Positions 33,422-41,548 of a DNA stretch of 58,492 nucleotides are shown here, piece after piece. Numbering within the stretch: position 1 is the stretch's first letter; each line of letters begins with the position of its first letter. The position numbers were made by a program, and so were the translations under genes. Origin of the DNA: Butyrivibrio sp. (GTDB lineage Bacteria; Bacillota; Clostridia; Lachnospirales; Lachnospiraceae); assembly GCA_017413105.1 (NCBI GenBank), contig JAFPVA010000043.1:1-58492 (forward strand). The letters are read 5' to 3'. Under the pieces are notes generated by a model that made no database searches, was not told where the DNA came from, and worked only from the letters and a program-made list of their open reading frames with translations.

Positions 33422-34594
33422 ATGGATTGTAGTGGTTGTAATAAATGCAAAGTGGCTGTATGCAGTATAGATACAAAGTGTCAGCTATTGGACAGAAGTT
33501 TGATGGATCAGTGGGGAGCTGTCAGTTTTCCTATATATCAGACTGCAACATTTGCGCATCCCGGTCTTGGAGAGAGTACCGGCTATGACTATACAAGGAT
33601 GCAGAATCCTACGCGAAAGCAGCTGGAGACTATTGTTGCAAACCTTGAAAATGGTAAGGATGCAATTGCGTTTTCAAGCGGAATGGCTGCCATAGCAACT
33701 GTTATGGAACTGTTTGAGCCCGGCGACCACTTCATTATTGATGAGGACCTTTACGGAGGAAGTATCCGTCTTTTTAACGAGATAAGTAAAAAGAATGGTC
33801 TTGAATACACTGCCATCAGCTTAAGCAATGAAGATCCTACACCTTTCATAAAAGAGAATACTAAGGCAATTTATCTTGAAACACCAACCAATCCGATGAT
33901 GAATGTCACTGATATTCAAAAGCTTTCTGCTATAACAAGAGAAAAGAAGCTGCTTCTCATTGTAGACAACACCTTCTTATCTCCGTATTTCCAGAATCCC
34001 CTTGATCTTGGCGCTGACATCGTCATTCATTCGGGAACCAAGTTTCTTGGCGGACACCACGATACCATCGGAGGTTTTGTGGTGGTCAAAGATGAGGAGA
34101 TTGATGAGAGACTGCGCTTTATTTATAAGACAACAGGCGCCGGCCTTAGTCCTTTTGACAGTTGGCTTATCTTAAGGGGAATAAGAACCCTTGCGGTAAG
34201 GCTTGAAAGAGCCCAGGAAAATGCCTTAAAACTTGCACAGTTCCTTAAGAATAACAAGCATGTTACTAAGGTTATCTATCCGGGACTTCCTGAGCATCCG
34301 GGCTATGAGATCATGAAAAAGCAGGCCAGAGGCTTTGGTGCGATGATCACCTTTGAGGTTGAGTCAGAAGAATTTGCGAGAAAGATCTTGAATAATGTGC
34401 AACTTATCTACTTCGCAGAAAGCCTTGGTGGAACAGAAACACTTATCACATATCCGATAACTCAGACTCATGCCGATGTTCCAAAAGAGGTTCTTGAAAA
34501 GAACGGAATAAGCGGAAGACTCCTGAGACTTTCCGTGGGAATTGAGGGAATAGAGGACCTGATAAAAGAATTCACCAGAGTTTTCGAAGCATGA
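33422..34594 (+). CDS. Cys/Met metabolism gamma-family PLP enzyme with Cys-rich N-terminus
   Basis: A 390-residue member of the cystathionine gamma-synthase/gamma-lyase/methionine gamma-lyase family: GAVSFPIYQTATF (~33), YDYTRMQNPTRKQLE, SSGMAAI (~90), ETPTNPMMNVTDI (~150), the PLP lysine in HSGTKFLGGHHD (~202) and SLGGTETLITYP near the end. The exact reaction cannot be decided by eye. Unusually, the first 20 residues carry five cysteines (3, 6, 9, 14, 20) in a CxxCxxC pattern, resembling a metal or Fe-S site and absent from ordinary family members. It follows the MalY-type gene by 70 bases and ends at a shared terminator. Confidence 0.88.
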   Translation: MDCSGCNKCKVAVCSIDTKCQLLDRSLMDQWGAVSFPIYQTATFAHPGLGESTGYDYTRMQNPTRKQLETIVANLENGKDAIAFSSGMAAIATVMELFEPGDHFIIDEDLYGGSIRLFNEISKKNGLEYTAISLSNEDPTPFIKENTKAIYLETPTNPMMNVTDIQKLSAITREKKLLLIVDNTFLSPYFQNPLDLGADIVIHSGTKFLGGHHDTIGGFVVVKDEEIDERLRFIYKTTGAGLSPFDSWLILRGIRTLAVRLERAQENALKLAQFLKNNKHVTKVIYPGLPEHPGYEIMKKQARGFGAMITFEVESEEFARKILNNVQLIYFAESLGGTETLITYPITQTHADVPKEVLEKNGISGRLLRLSVGIEGIEDLIKEFTRVFEA

Positions 34595-34620
34595 AAGAAA
34601 TAAATATCTATATGTAAAAA

Positions 34621-34656
34621 AAGAAGTGGGAAATCCTTCGTGATTTCCTACTTCTT
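34621..34656. terminator. Bidirectional terminator between convergent genes
   Basis: AAGAAGTGGGAAATC pairs with GATTTCCTACTTCTT around CTTCGT (one G-T pair). The minus-strand reading is followed by seven T residues, so it strongly ends the GDSL gene; it can also end the PLP gene transcript. Confidence 0.85.
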
Positions 34657-34685
34657 ATATACAATATGAAGCGCCTGATCTTGTG

Positions 34686-35309
34686 TCATGCTATCTTCAT
34701 TTCTTCAAGCTTTTGAAGTATGGCATCTGAGAGGCTCTTGTGTCCTTTTTCGTCCATGTGCTCGTCATCTACATGACTTGGGGAGGCAAAGTCTGAAGCT
34801 GCCAGGAATCTGTTACCCCTGCGCCTTGCAATGCCTTCGTATTCTGCCTTAAGCTTTTTGCTGGTTTCTACTGAATTTTCGTCAAACTCAGGATCTTTTT
34901 CCGGGTTCCAGACTTCGTCTCCAAGACTTATAGGTGATACTACAAGTATGTTCTCTGGCTTTATGTACTTCTCAAGTTCGTTAAGGCAAAGCTCAAGACC
35001 TTTGCCTATAGTGTGTGAATTAGCGTTAAACATCTTTTTGCAATCATTGGTGCCAAGCATGATTATCGCTGCATCTAAGGGATAGTTACTCTCAATTGCC
35101 AGTGGAAGGATCTCGGCACCCTTCCTGAAAGGACGGAGCTGATCGTCAAAAACGGTAGTTCTTCCGCAAAGACCATCCTCTATAAGCCGCGCATCTTCAA
35201 GCTTTTCCTGCACAAGGCTTGTCCATCTTACACCCCAGGGATATCTTTCCTTGGTTCCCGGTATAAGTCCCCATGTATTTGAATCTCCAAATGCCAGTAT
35301 ATTTCCCAT
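34686..35309 (-). CDS. SGNH/GDSL hydrolase
   Basis: A 207-residue cytoplasmic SGNH hydrolase: block I FGDSNTWG with the nucleophile Ser9, block II glycine in EDGLCGRTT, block III GTNDCK and the catalytic pair in SPSHVDDEHMDEKGH near the end. There is no signal peptide. The close family includes arylesterases and acyltransferase-like enzymes; the substrate is unknown. Transcribed toward, and ending at, the terminator shared with the PLP gene. Confidence 0.88.
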   Translation of the reverse strand: MGNILAFGDSNTWGLIPGTKERYPWGVRWTSLVQEKLEDARLIEDGLCGRTTVFDDQLRPFRKGAEILPLAIESNYPLDAAIIMLGTNDCKKMFNANSHTIGKGLELCLNELEKYIKPENILVVSPISLGDEVWNPEKDPEFDENSVETSKKLKAEYEGIARRRGNRFLAASDFASPSHVDDEHMDEKGHKSLSDAILQKLEEMKIA

Positions 35310-35547
35310 AACATTTACCTCATAATCACACTAATACCTATGTTTTCGATAATATAATTATGATTTATCATGGCATCTAAGTAAAATATCCAAATCTGAT
35401 AGTCAGATATAAAAATCACTTATCGTTTCATTGTGAATTAAGCATGGAATAGATTTTGAACTAAGCAATAAATGTGTATCACAGGCGGAGATTTTCTGAT
35501 ATTATCAGTAGGTGAGTCTTTAGTGAAAGGATAGTTCTTTTTTTGTT

Positions 35548-36900
35548 ATGAAGTTATTTGTAAAGGATAAACAATTCTACCGGATGCTCGTGGCATTCGC
35601 TCTTCCGATAGCTCTTCAGCAGCTTATCACTGTCGGTGTGAACATGGCCGACAATATCATGCTTGGTCAGCTCGGTGAAGCTCCTATGAGTGGGGCTACA
35701 CTGGCTAACAATTTCATCACCATTTTTCAGATCATGTGCATGGGACTTGGAATGGGAGCCAGTGTCCTTGTGAGTCGTTTCTTTGGAATGAAGGATCAGC
35801 TTAGTATGAAGAAGTCTGTTGTCATTATGTTCAGACTCCTTTTTGTTGTGGCAACTGCTTTTTCCATCGCAACAGCTCTTTTCCCAAGTCAGATCATGAG
35901 ACTGTTCACCGTTGAAGAAGAGGTAATACGTCAGGGAACCGGATATCTTCTTATTTCAATCCCCTGTTATTATCTGAACGGATATGCTGTTACATCGAGC
36001 ATTATGCTGCGAAGTGTCGGAAAGGCCAATGTTCCGCTGATTTCAAGCTGCTGTTCATTCTTCATTAATATATTCTGCAACTGGGTGTTTATTTTCGGTA
36101 AGTTGGGTGCGCCGGAAATGGGTGTTAACGGTGCGGCTCTTGGAACACTTATTGCCAGAATCGTCGAGTCTAGCGTTATACTTGGCTTCCTGTTCTTTAA
36201 GGACACAAATATAGGGCTTCGCATCAGGGACCTTACGCTTTCTGTAAAAGACCTGGTGAAAGAGTACATCAGGATTTCAATTCCGGTACTTGTATCAGAT
36301 ACGCTACTTGGTCTTGGAAACAGCGCAGTTGCAGTTGTTATGGGGCACATCGGCGCAAGCTTTGTTGCAGCAAATTCAATTACTACAGTGGTAATGTCCC
36401 TTGCGACCGTTGTTATCCAGGGCATAAGCCAGGCAAGCTGTACAATCACAGGAATTACCCTGGGCGAAGGGAATGTGGAGAAGGCCCAGGCCCAGGGAGT
36501 TACTTTTGCAGCTCTCGGCTTTATAATCGGCGGCTTTGGATGTGCTCTGATTCTGGCTATTTCAGATCTTGTTGTGGGAGCCTACAAGATAGAGCCAGAG
36601 ACAGCAGTTCTGGCAAAAGACCTGATGCATGCCCTGGCATTTGTCATCTGGTTTCAGGCAGCCAACAGTATTCTCACAAAGGGAACTCTTCGCGGGGGCG
36701 GAGATACCAAGTTCCTCATGGTTGCCGACATTATCTTTTTGTGGATATTCAGTATTCCGCTGGGAGCGCTGACAGGTCTTGTTCTTAAGTGGCCGGGATT
36801 CTGGGTTTACATCATGCTCAGAATAGACCAGTTCATAAAATGCATCATCTGCGTGATAAGACTTAAGAGCGGAAAGTGGATAAAGAGGATCAAGGCGTAG
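35548..36900 (+). CDS. MATE family efflux transporter
   Basis: A 450-residue membrane protein with twelve predicted helices in two MATE halves: ALPIALQQLITVGVNMADN at the N-terminus and an equivalent SIPVLVSDTLLGLGNSAVAV at about residue 245. It exports a drug or metabolite using Na+ or H+. The start ATG is 16 bases from the only ribosome-binding-like sequence (AAAGGA), which is long and may mean low translation. The 238-base upstream gap shows no other gene. Confidence 0.9.
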   Translation: MKLFVKDKQFYRMLVAFALPIALQQLITVGVNMADNIMLGQLGEAPMSGATLANNFITIFQIMCMGLGMGASVLVSRFFGMKDQLSMKKSVVIMFRLLFVVATAFSIATALFPSQIMRLFTVEEEVIRQGTGYLLISIPCYYLNGYAVTSSIMLRSVGKANVPLISSCCSFFINIFCNWVFIFGKLGAPEMGVNGAALGTLIARIVESSVILGFLFFKDTNIGLRIRDLTLSVKDLVKEYIRISIPVLVSDTLLGLGNSAVAVVMGHIGASFVAANSITTVVMSLATVVIQGISQASCTITGITLGEGNVEKAQAQGVTFAALGFIIGGFGCALILAISDLVVGAYKIEPETAVLAKDLMHALAFVIWFQAANSILTKGTLRGGGDTKFLMVADIIFLWIFSIPLGALTGLVLKWPGFWVYIMLRIDQFIKCIICVIRLKSGKWIKRIKA

Positions 36901-36909
36901 AGCCTGTCT

Positions 36910-36947
36910 GCATATATTCTTGAGCCTTTATGAAGGAATATATGATA
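36910..36947 (+). other. AT-rich hairpin between the MATE and truA genes
   Basis: CATATATTC and GAATATATG arms enclose a 16-base loop whose CTT/AAG ends can extend the stem. No T-run follows, so termination is uncertain. Confidence 0.45.
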
Positions 36948-36998
36948 AGATAGAAGAGCAATGTATTTATTGGGAAGGGTTACAAACAGGGTTACAAA

Positions 36999-37751
36999 AT
37001 GAAACGCAATTATAAGATGATCATCAGCTATGATGGCACCAGGTTTTTCGGATGGGAGAGACAGCCAGGTAAGGATATGACCATCCAGGGGAAGCTTGAA
37101 AGCGTGCTTTCAAAAATGACAGGTGTTACTGATGGAGAAAGCGTTAATGTCATTGGCGCAGGCAGGACAGACGCGGGGGTTCATGCCAGAGCAATGACAT
37201 TAAATGTATTACTGGATACGGACATGTCGGAAAGTGAGATCCAGAGCTACATGAACACTTATCTCCCGGAGGACATAAGCGTCAATGAAGTAAAAATCTG
37301 TGGGGACAGATTCCACGCAAGGTATAATGCCATTGGCAAGACCTACAGGTACACTTGCTGGTACGGGGGCTCAAAGCCTGTATTTGACAGAAAGTACGTG
37401 ACAGTTCTTGATAAGGAGCCGGATATTGAAAGGATGATAAAGGCTTCTGAGTATCTTATGGGCTCCCATGATTTTAAGAGCTTCTGCGGCAATACTCGCA
37501 TGAAGAAGTCCACGGTCAGGTGTGTTGATAACATTAAGATTGAAAAGAGCGGGAATTATATCAGACTGTATTTCCATGGTGACGGATTCTTACAGAACAT
37601 GGTTAGAATCCTGACAGGAACGCTATTGGAAGTGGGTTATGGAAATATAGAGCCTGAGCAGGTAAAAGAGATCCTGGAAGCCTGCGACAGGCAAATGGCA
37701 GGGCCGACAGCAAGACCGGAGGGTCTCTGCCTCATGAAAGTGGATTATTGA
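36999..37751 (+). CDS. truA: tRNA pseudouridine synthase A
   Basis: A 250-residue TruA that makes pseudouridine at positions 38-40 of tRNA anticodon stems. Catalytic Asp lies in GAGRTDAGVHA (~52-62); other family words are YDGTRFFGWERQPG, FHARYNAIGKTYRY and DGFLQNMVRILTGTLLEVG. Length is normal. The start is preceded by a tandem duplication of the 12-base unit that carries AGGG. Confidence 0.95.
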   Translation: MKRNYKMIISYDGTRFFGWERQPGKDMTIQGKLESVLSKMTGVTDGESVNVIGAGRTDAGVHARAMTLNVLLDTDMSESEIQSYMNTYLPEDISVNEVKICGDRFHARYNAIGKTYRYTCWYGGSKPVFDRKYVTVLDKEPDIERMIKASEYLMGSHDFKSFCGNTRMKKSTVRCVDNIKIEKSGNYIRLYFHGDGFLQNMVRILTGTLLEVGYGNIEPEQVKEILEACDRQMAGPTARPEGLCLMKVDY

Positions 37752-37772
37752 TTTGGAGAGGGCTGAGAGCAC

Positions 37773-37805
37773 TTGACGAGGTACTAACGAGTCTGGTGCG
37801 AATGT
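37773..37805 (+). repeat. Fragment of tandem repeat family C
   Basis: TTGACGAGGTACTAACGAGT and the following CTGGTGCGAATGT match the start of the second unit at 49171-49239 with only a few changes. It lies in the leader of the DUF5722 gene, just after truA. Confidence 0.6.
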
Positions 37806-37834
37806 ATTTATATTATTTCTTACGGAGAGGGTGT

Positions 37835-39454
37835 ATGGAAAAAAAACTATCAATTTATTTTCTTAGGACAATTCTGACTTTTTCTTTGGTAACATTTGTT
37901 TTCTTATTCAATTCTGTTGATTCTAATGCAGCGGGAACAGGCTACGTATCCATATCATCAGCTACAATTAGCGGTGGAAATGTGGTTGTTACAGCTTCTG
38001 CAGCTGATCTTCCTGACAGTGACGATGGCTTATATTATCTTTATGCTGAAAAGACATATCAGGATACTCCTTCGGGAGCAGCTGTTGCGACTGCGCCTGT
38101 AGGAGCAGTCGCAACCTTTGTTTTTCCTCTGGGCTATGGAACAGCACAGTGCCATCTTTATGAGAAATTTCAGGTGGCAGTAATTCAGGGCGGAGCCGTT
38201 GTACCTCTCTGTGCTGCAAGATATATTTCTAATCCGGAGGCTCTTGCCGGAGTTCACCTTGCAAAAAAGAATACCGGTAAAAAAGGTCTTATCCTAGATG
38301 GAGCAAAGATTGGTAACGGAAATACTGAGGTCCTTTCTCTGGGAGTACAGCAGGCTGCTTATAATATCAACCTCGAGGATGTTATAGGCGGAAACAAGGC
38401 GATTGCGTATAACTATAACGGTAAGACCTACTTTTTTGATTCAGCTTATCTTAGTCAGTACGATCACTGCGTAAAGACCACGACTTCTCAGGGCATGAGC
38501 CTTACAATGGTGCTTCTCAACCCTTATGCAAAGGGAGAGGAGTATATGATTTCTCCATACTCCAGAAACGGACTTGGGAGATCCAACTATTATATGATGA
38601 ATACTTCTGAAGACTCCGGGCTTGAGGCTTTGGAAGCAGTGGTAGCATTTTTGGCAAACAGATACAACGGCAAAAATGGTGTAGGACAGGTCGATAACTG
38701 GGTCATCGGAAATGAAGTAAACGCCCGGGATATCTGGAACTATACAAGAAACATGGATATTGCAACTTATGCAAGACTATACGCAGATTCCCTCAGGGTT
38801 TGCTTTATGGCTATACGCAGCCAGAATTCCAATGCAACAGTTTGCCTGAGTCTTGATAATGAGTGGAATACCGTGGCAGGCGGGGCAAATTATACAGCAA
38901 GGTCTACGCTGGAATATGTAAACGCCTATATGATTACAAATGGTAATTTTGACTGGGCTCTGGCTATTCATCCCTATAATTATCCTATGAACTGGACCAG
39001 TTTCTGGACACCAAAGAGCGTCCAGACCGCATCAATGGTGGTACATTCAATTGATACGCCATTTCTTACCATGGAAAACATTGAGCAGCTGACGGACTAC
39101 ATGTGTCTTTCTTATATGAGAAATACCAAGGGACAGGTCAGGGATATACTGCTTACTGAGGTGGGATACTCATCAACCCAGGGAGAAGAGGCACAGGCAG
39201 CGGCCATAGTTTACGCCTATTACAGGACAATGACCAATCAATATCTCGATATGATCGTGTTTAACAGACAGACAGACTTTCCACTTGAGGTAAAAAGCGG
39301 GCTTAGCGTTGGTCTTACCCATCAAAACGGCGTTCCGAAGAAGGCTTTTGAATTCTATGCAAACATGAATGGAGCCCAGGCCGCAAATTATAAAAATTAT
39401 GCAGCCGCATATGCAGGAATCACGGATTGGAACAGTGCGATGCATGCCCGCTAA
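37835..39454 (+). CDS. Secreted DUF5722 glycoside-hydrolase-like protein
   Basis: About 539 residues from ATG 37835, behind GGAGAGG (an upstream in-frame ATG at 37748 reads through the repeat). A signal peptide (cleavage near SNAAG) is followed by an Ig-like strand region (~33-125) and a DUF5722 TIM-barrel-like domain. VIGNEVNARDIWNY and ILLTEVGYSS look like the acid/base and nucleophile glutamates of a clan-A glycosidase, which is inference. It is probably secreted and acts on a polysaccharide; no anchor or LPXTG is seen. It is followed by another secreted protein. Confidence 0.75.
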   Translation: MEKKLSIYFLRTILTFSLVTFVFLFNSVDSNAAGTGYVSISSATISGGNVVVTASAADLPDSDDGLYYLYAEKTYQDTPSGAAVATAPVGAVATFVFPLGYGTAQCHLYEKFQVAVIQGGAVVPLCAARYISNPEALAGVHLAKKNTGKKGLILDGAKIGNGNTEVLSLGVQQAAYNINLEDVIGGNKAIAYNYNGKTYFFDSAYLSQYDHCVKTTTSQGMSLTMVLLNPYAKGEEYMISPYSRNGLGRSNYYMMNTSEDSGLEALEAVVAFLANRYNGKNGVGQVDNWVIGNEVNARDIWNYTRNMDIATYARLYADSLRVCFMAIRSQNSNATVCLSLDNEWNTVAGGANYTARSTLEYVNAYMITNGNFDWALAIHPYNYPMNWTSFWTPKSVQTASMVVHSIDTPFLTMENIEQLTDYMCLSYMRNTKGQVRDILLTEVGYSSTQGEEAQAAAIVYAYYRTMTNQYLDMIVFNRQTDFPLEVKSGLSVGLTHQNGVPKKAFEFYANMNGAQAANYKNYAAAYAGITDWNSAMHAR

Positions 39455-39590
39455 GCCAGTACTGGTGCGGGTTTAATAGAATATTTATAAAGGTTAAAAA
39501 AGAATTAAATAACCATTGCTACTATCGATTAATTATCCTCCAAAAGTCATAATTATTTATATAAAAAATTCTTGGTTGGAGGATGCAAAA

Positions 39591-40268
39591 ATGAAAAAAC
39601 GGACTTTTTCAATGCTGGTTTCTGTGGGGGTAGCACTAATTCTTTTATTTACCGGCCTTTTCTGGAAATTTGATATCAAAGCTTTTGCGTCTGATGTTTC
39701 CTCCAAAGATATTGTTGTAAATAATGAATATACGATTCCTGACAGCTTTGACTGGTGTACATACTATGTTGTGGTAGCTACAAATAATACCGGAAAAGAT
39801 ATTTGCATCAGCGCAGATTTCGTTGCTCTTGATAATAACGGCAATGTTGTTTCCAAGGTTAACGACTATACGGAAGCAGTCAGGAAAGATCAGCAGTTTA
39901 TCCTGTACGGACAGTTCCTTAACACGGAGATTAAAAAAGCGGTTAAATATCAATATGTATTTAACGTATCCGAGACTGACAACTGTACCTACAACTCTGT
40001 AGACCTGGATACATCAAAGATTGGCGGATGCATAGAGGTATCTGCTACCAATTATTCCTCAAAGGACATTCAGGGAGTTGGAGTAAGGACAGTCTTCTTA
40101 AAGAATGGCAGACCGGTGGCTTTTGATACAGTCAACATCGCAGATGTGGGATATGTCTTCCACGGTGGCAGCACCAATTCTCAGGTTATAGGCTACAATG
40201 CGGGAACTTACGACGATTACATCATGACTTATACATCAGCCGGAAACGGAGAACTTATCGATTTCTAA
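39591..40268 (+). CDS. Small secreted beta-sandwich protein of unknown function
   Basis: About 225 residues from ATG 39591, behind TTGGAGG (the in-frame ATG at 39516 is upstream of the ribosome binding site). A signal peptide or membrane anchor (residues 7-33, ending KAFAS) precedes a strand-rich domain with YYVVVATNNTGKDICISADF, which resembles FxLYD-type extracellular domains: a repeated pattern of hydrophobic strands, Asn-Asn turns and 'alternate N-T-G-K'. I do not recognise a family with certainty and assign no function. It ends at a strong terminator. Confidence 0.65.
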   Translation: MKKRTFSMLVSVGVALILLFTGLFWKFDIKAFASDVSSKDIVVNNEYTIPDSFDWCTYYVVVATNNTGKDICISADFVALDNNGNVVSKVNDYTEAVRKDQQFILYGQFLNTEIKKAVKYQYVFNVSETDNCTYNSVDLDTSKIGGCIEVSATNYSSKDIQGVGVRTVFLKNGRPVAFDTVNIADVGYVFHGGSTNSQVIGYNAGTYDDYIMTYTSAGNGELIDF

Positions 40269-40283
40269 ATATCAGTTGCTTCA

Positions 40284-40314
40284 GAACGCAGGGAATTATC
40301 CCTGCGTTCTTTTT
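40284..40314 (+). terminator. Terminator after the small secreted protein gene
   Basis: GAACGCAGGGA-ATTA-TCCCTGCGTTC is a perfect 11-bp stem followed by TTTTT. Confidence 0.92.
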
Positions 40315-40325
40315 ATATCACAAAA

Positions 40326-40442
40326 GTTACCATTCACGGTGTATATAGATCATCAAACTGCGCTCTCCACCAAAAACTCTTGCGAGAGCGAGGGGCTTTT
40401 GATGAGAGCGCGTTAGAAGATAACTAAACCGTGAATGGTAAC
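40326..40442. repeat. 117-bp structured element with 15-bp terminal inverted repeats
   Basis: Perfect terminal inverted repeats GTTACCATTCACGGT (40326-40340) and ACCGTGAATGGTAAC (40428-40442) enclose a second layer of pairing (GCGCTCTC / GAGAGCGC) and an apical CTCT-TGCG-AGAG hairpin. No open frame. It looks like a miniature mobile element or a large structured RNA; nothing else like it is seen in the window. Confidence 0.75.
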
Positions 40443-40472
40443 AAAAAACTCCTTTTTGACTTGTCAAAACTA

Positions 40473-40481
40473 TGCTATACT
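40473..40481 (+). promoter_or_regulatory. Extended -10 promoter of the deacetylase gene
   Basis: TGCTATACT (TG-N-TATACT) about 42 bases upstream of the start codon. A TTGACT at 40456 is only 14 bases away, too short for a standard -35. Confidence 0.55.
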
Positions 40482-40522
40482 TAGATTTGGTTACATGTCA
40501 TTGAAATGAGAGAGATAATATC

Positions 40523-41518
40523 ATGGCTCAAAGTAAAGATGTTAAGCAGTCTGGTAAAACGTACAGCAAAAGAATTACATATCTGCGCAGGATGATTTTG
40601 GGAACTGTGGCTGCAGCCTGTCTTATTCCTATCTGTATCTGTATTATTCTTGCAATCAGATATGATCGCCTGAAATCTGAATACGAACAGAACAGGGCGG
40701 ATCTGGACTGGTACAGAAATCGCTTCGGAACTGAGATGGAGATTCTTGGTGAGGGTGCGGCGAACGCCGGAACGGTACAGGCAATTGGCGGTTTGGAAAC
40801 AGAGGAAATACCTGCATCCGGTGATATTACGGAGATTGAATCCGATTATGCTTCACAGATTACATCCGGGGCTCAGGATCCTGAGGATATTCAGGGGACA
40901 AGATATGTATATCTTACCTTCGATGATGGCCCCAGTTCTTCAACTGAGGAGATCCTGGATATTTTAAATAAGTATGATGTGAAGGCTACCTTTTTTGTCT
41001 GTGGTAAGCCTGATTCGAGATATACCGATCTGTACAAGAGAATAGTAGATGAGGGACATACTTTGGGTATGCACTCCTACAGCCACAAGTACAGTACTAT
41101 CTATGAATCCCTTGAGTCTTTCAAGGCGGATCTGGATAAACTTCGTATTTTCCTTTATGAAACAACAGGAGTCTGGGCAAAGTACTACAGATTCCCAGGA
41201 GGCAGCTCCAATACAGTAAGTCAGGTCGATATGAAGGAGCTGGTTGACTATCTTAATGACGGTGAGATCACATTTTTTGACTGGAATGTATCTGCCGGTG
41301 ATGCCACTACAGGTGCTACGAAGTCAACCATAGTAGGAAACGTTGTTAATAATGTTCCAAGATTTAAGCATTGCATAGTTCTTTTACATGATGCTGCTGA
41401 TAAAAAGAGCACTGTAGAAGCTCTTCCCGAGATCATTGAAGCGATTCAGGGAATGGATGATACTGTGATAGTTCCGATAACAGATGATACGTTACCGGTT
41501 CAACATATCAAATATTAA
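40523..41518 (+). CDS. Polysaccharide deacetylase (NodB domain), membrane-anchored
   Basis: A 331-residue protein with an N-terminal membrane helix (~27-50), a coiled linker and a C-terminal carbohydrate esterase 4 domain: TFDDGPSSST (motif 1, catalytic Asp and metal Asp), GMHSYSHKYSTI (motif 2, metal His-x3-His), RFPGGSSN (motif 3) and LLHDAADKKSTV (motif 5, catalytic His). It probably removes N-acetyl groups from peptidoglycan outside the cell. It starts behind GAGAGATAATATC and is followed after 30 bases by a bactofilin gene, so both may shape the cell wall. Confidence 0.92.
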   Translation: MAQSKDVKQSGKTYSKRITYLRRMILGTVAAACLIPICICIILAIRYDRLKSEYEQNRADLDWYRNRFGTEMEILGEGAANAGTVQAIGGLETEEIPASGDITEIESDYASQITSGAQDPEDIQGTRYVYLTFDDGPSSSTEEILDILNKYDVKATFFVCGKPDSRYTDLYKRIVDEGHTLGMHSYSHKYSTIYESLESFKADLDKLRIFLYETTGVWAKYYRFPGGSSNTVSQVDMKELVDYLNDGEITFFDWNVSAGDATTGATKSTIVGNVVNNVPRFKHCIVLLHDAADKKSTVEALPEIIEAIQGMDDTVIVPITDDTLPVQHIKY

Positions 41519-41548
41519 GATTCAAAAGAGTGAATGGAGGATATCAAG

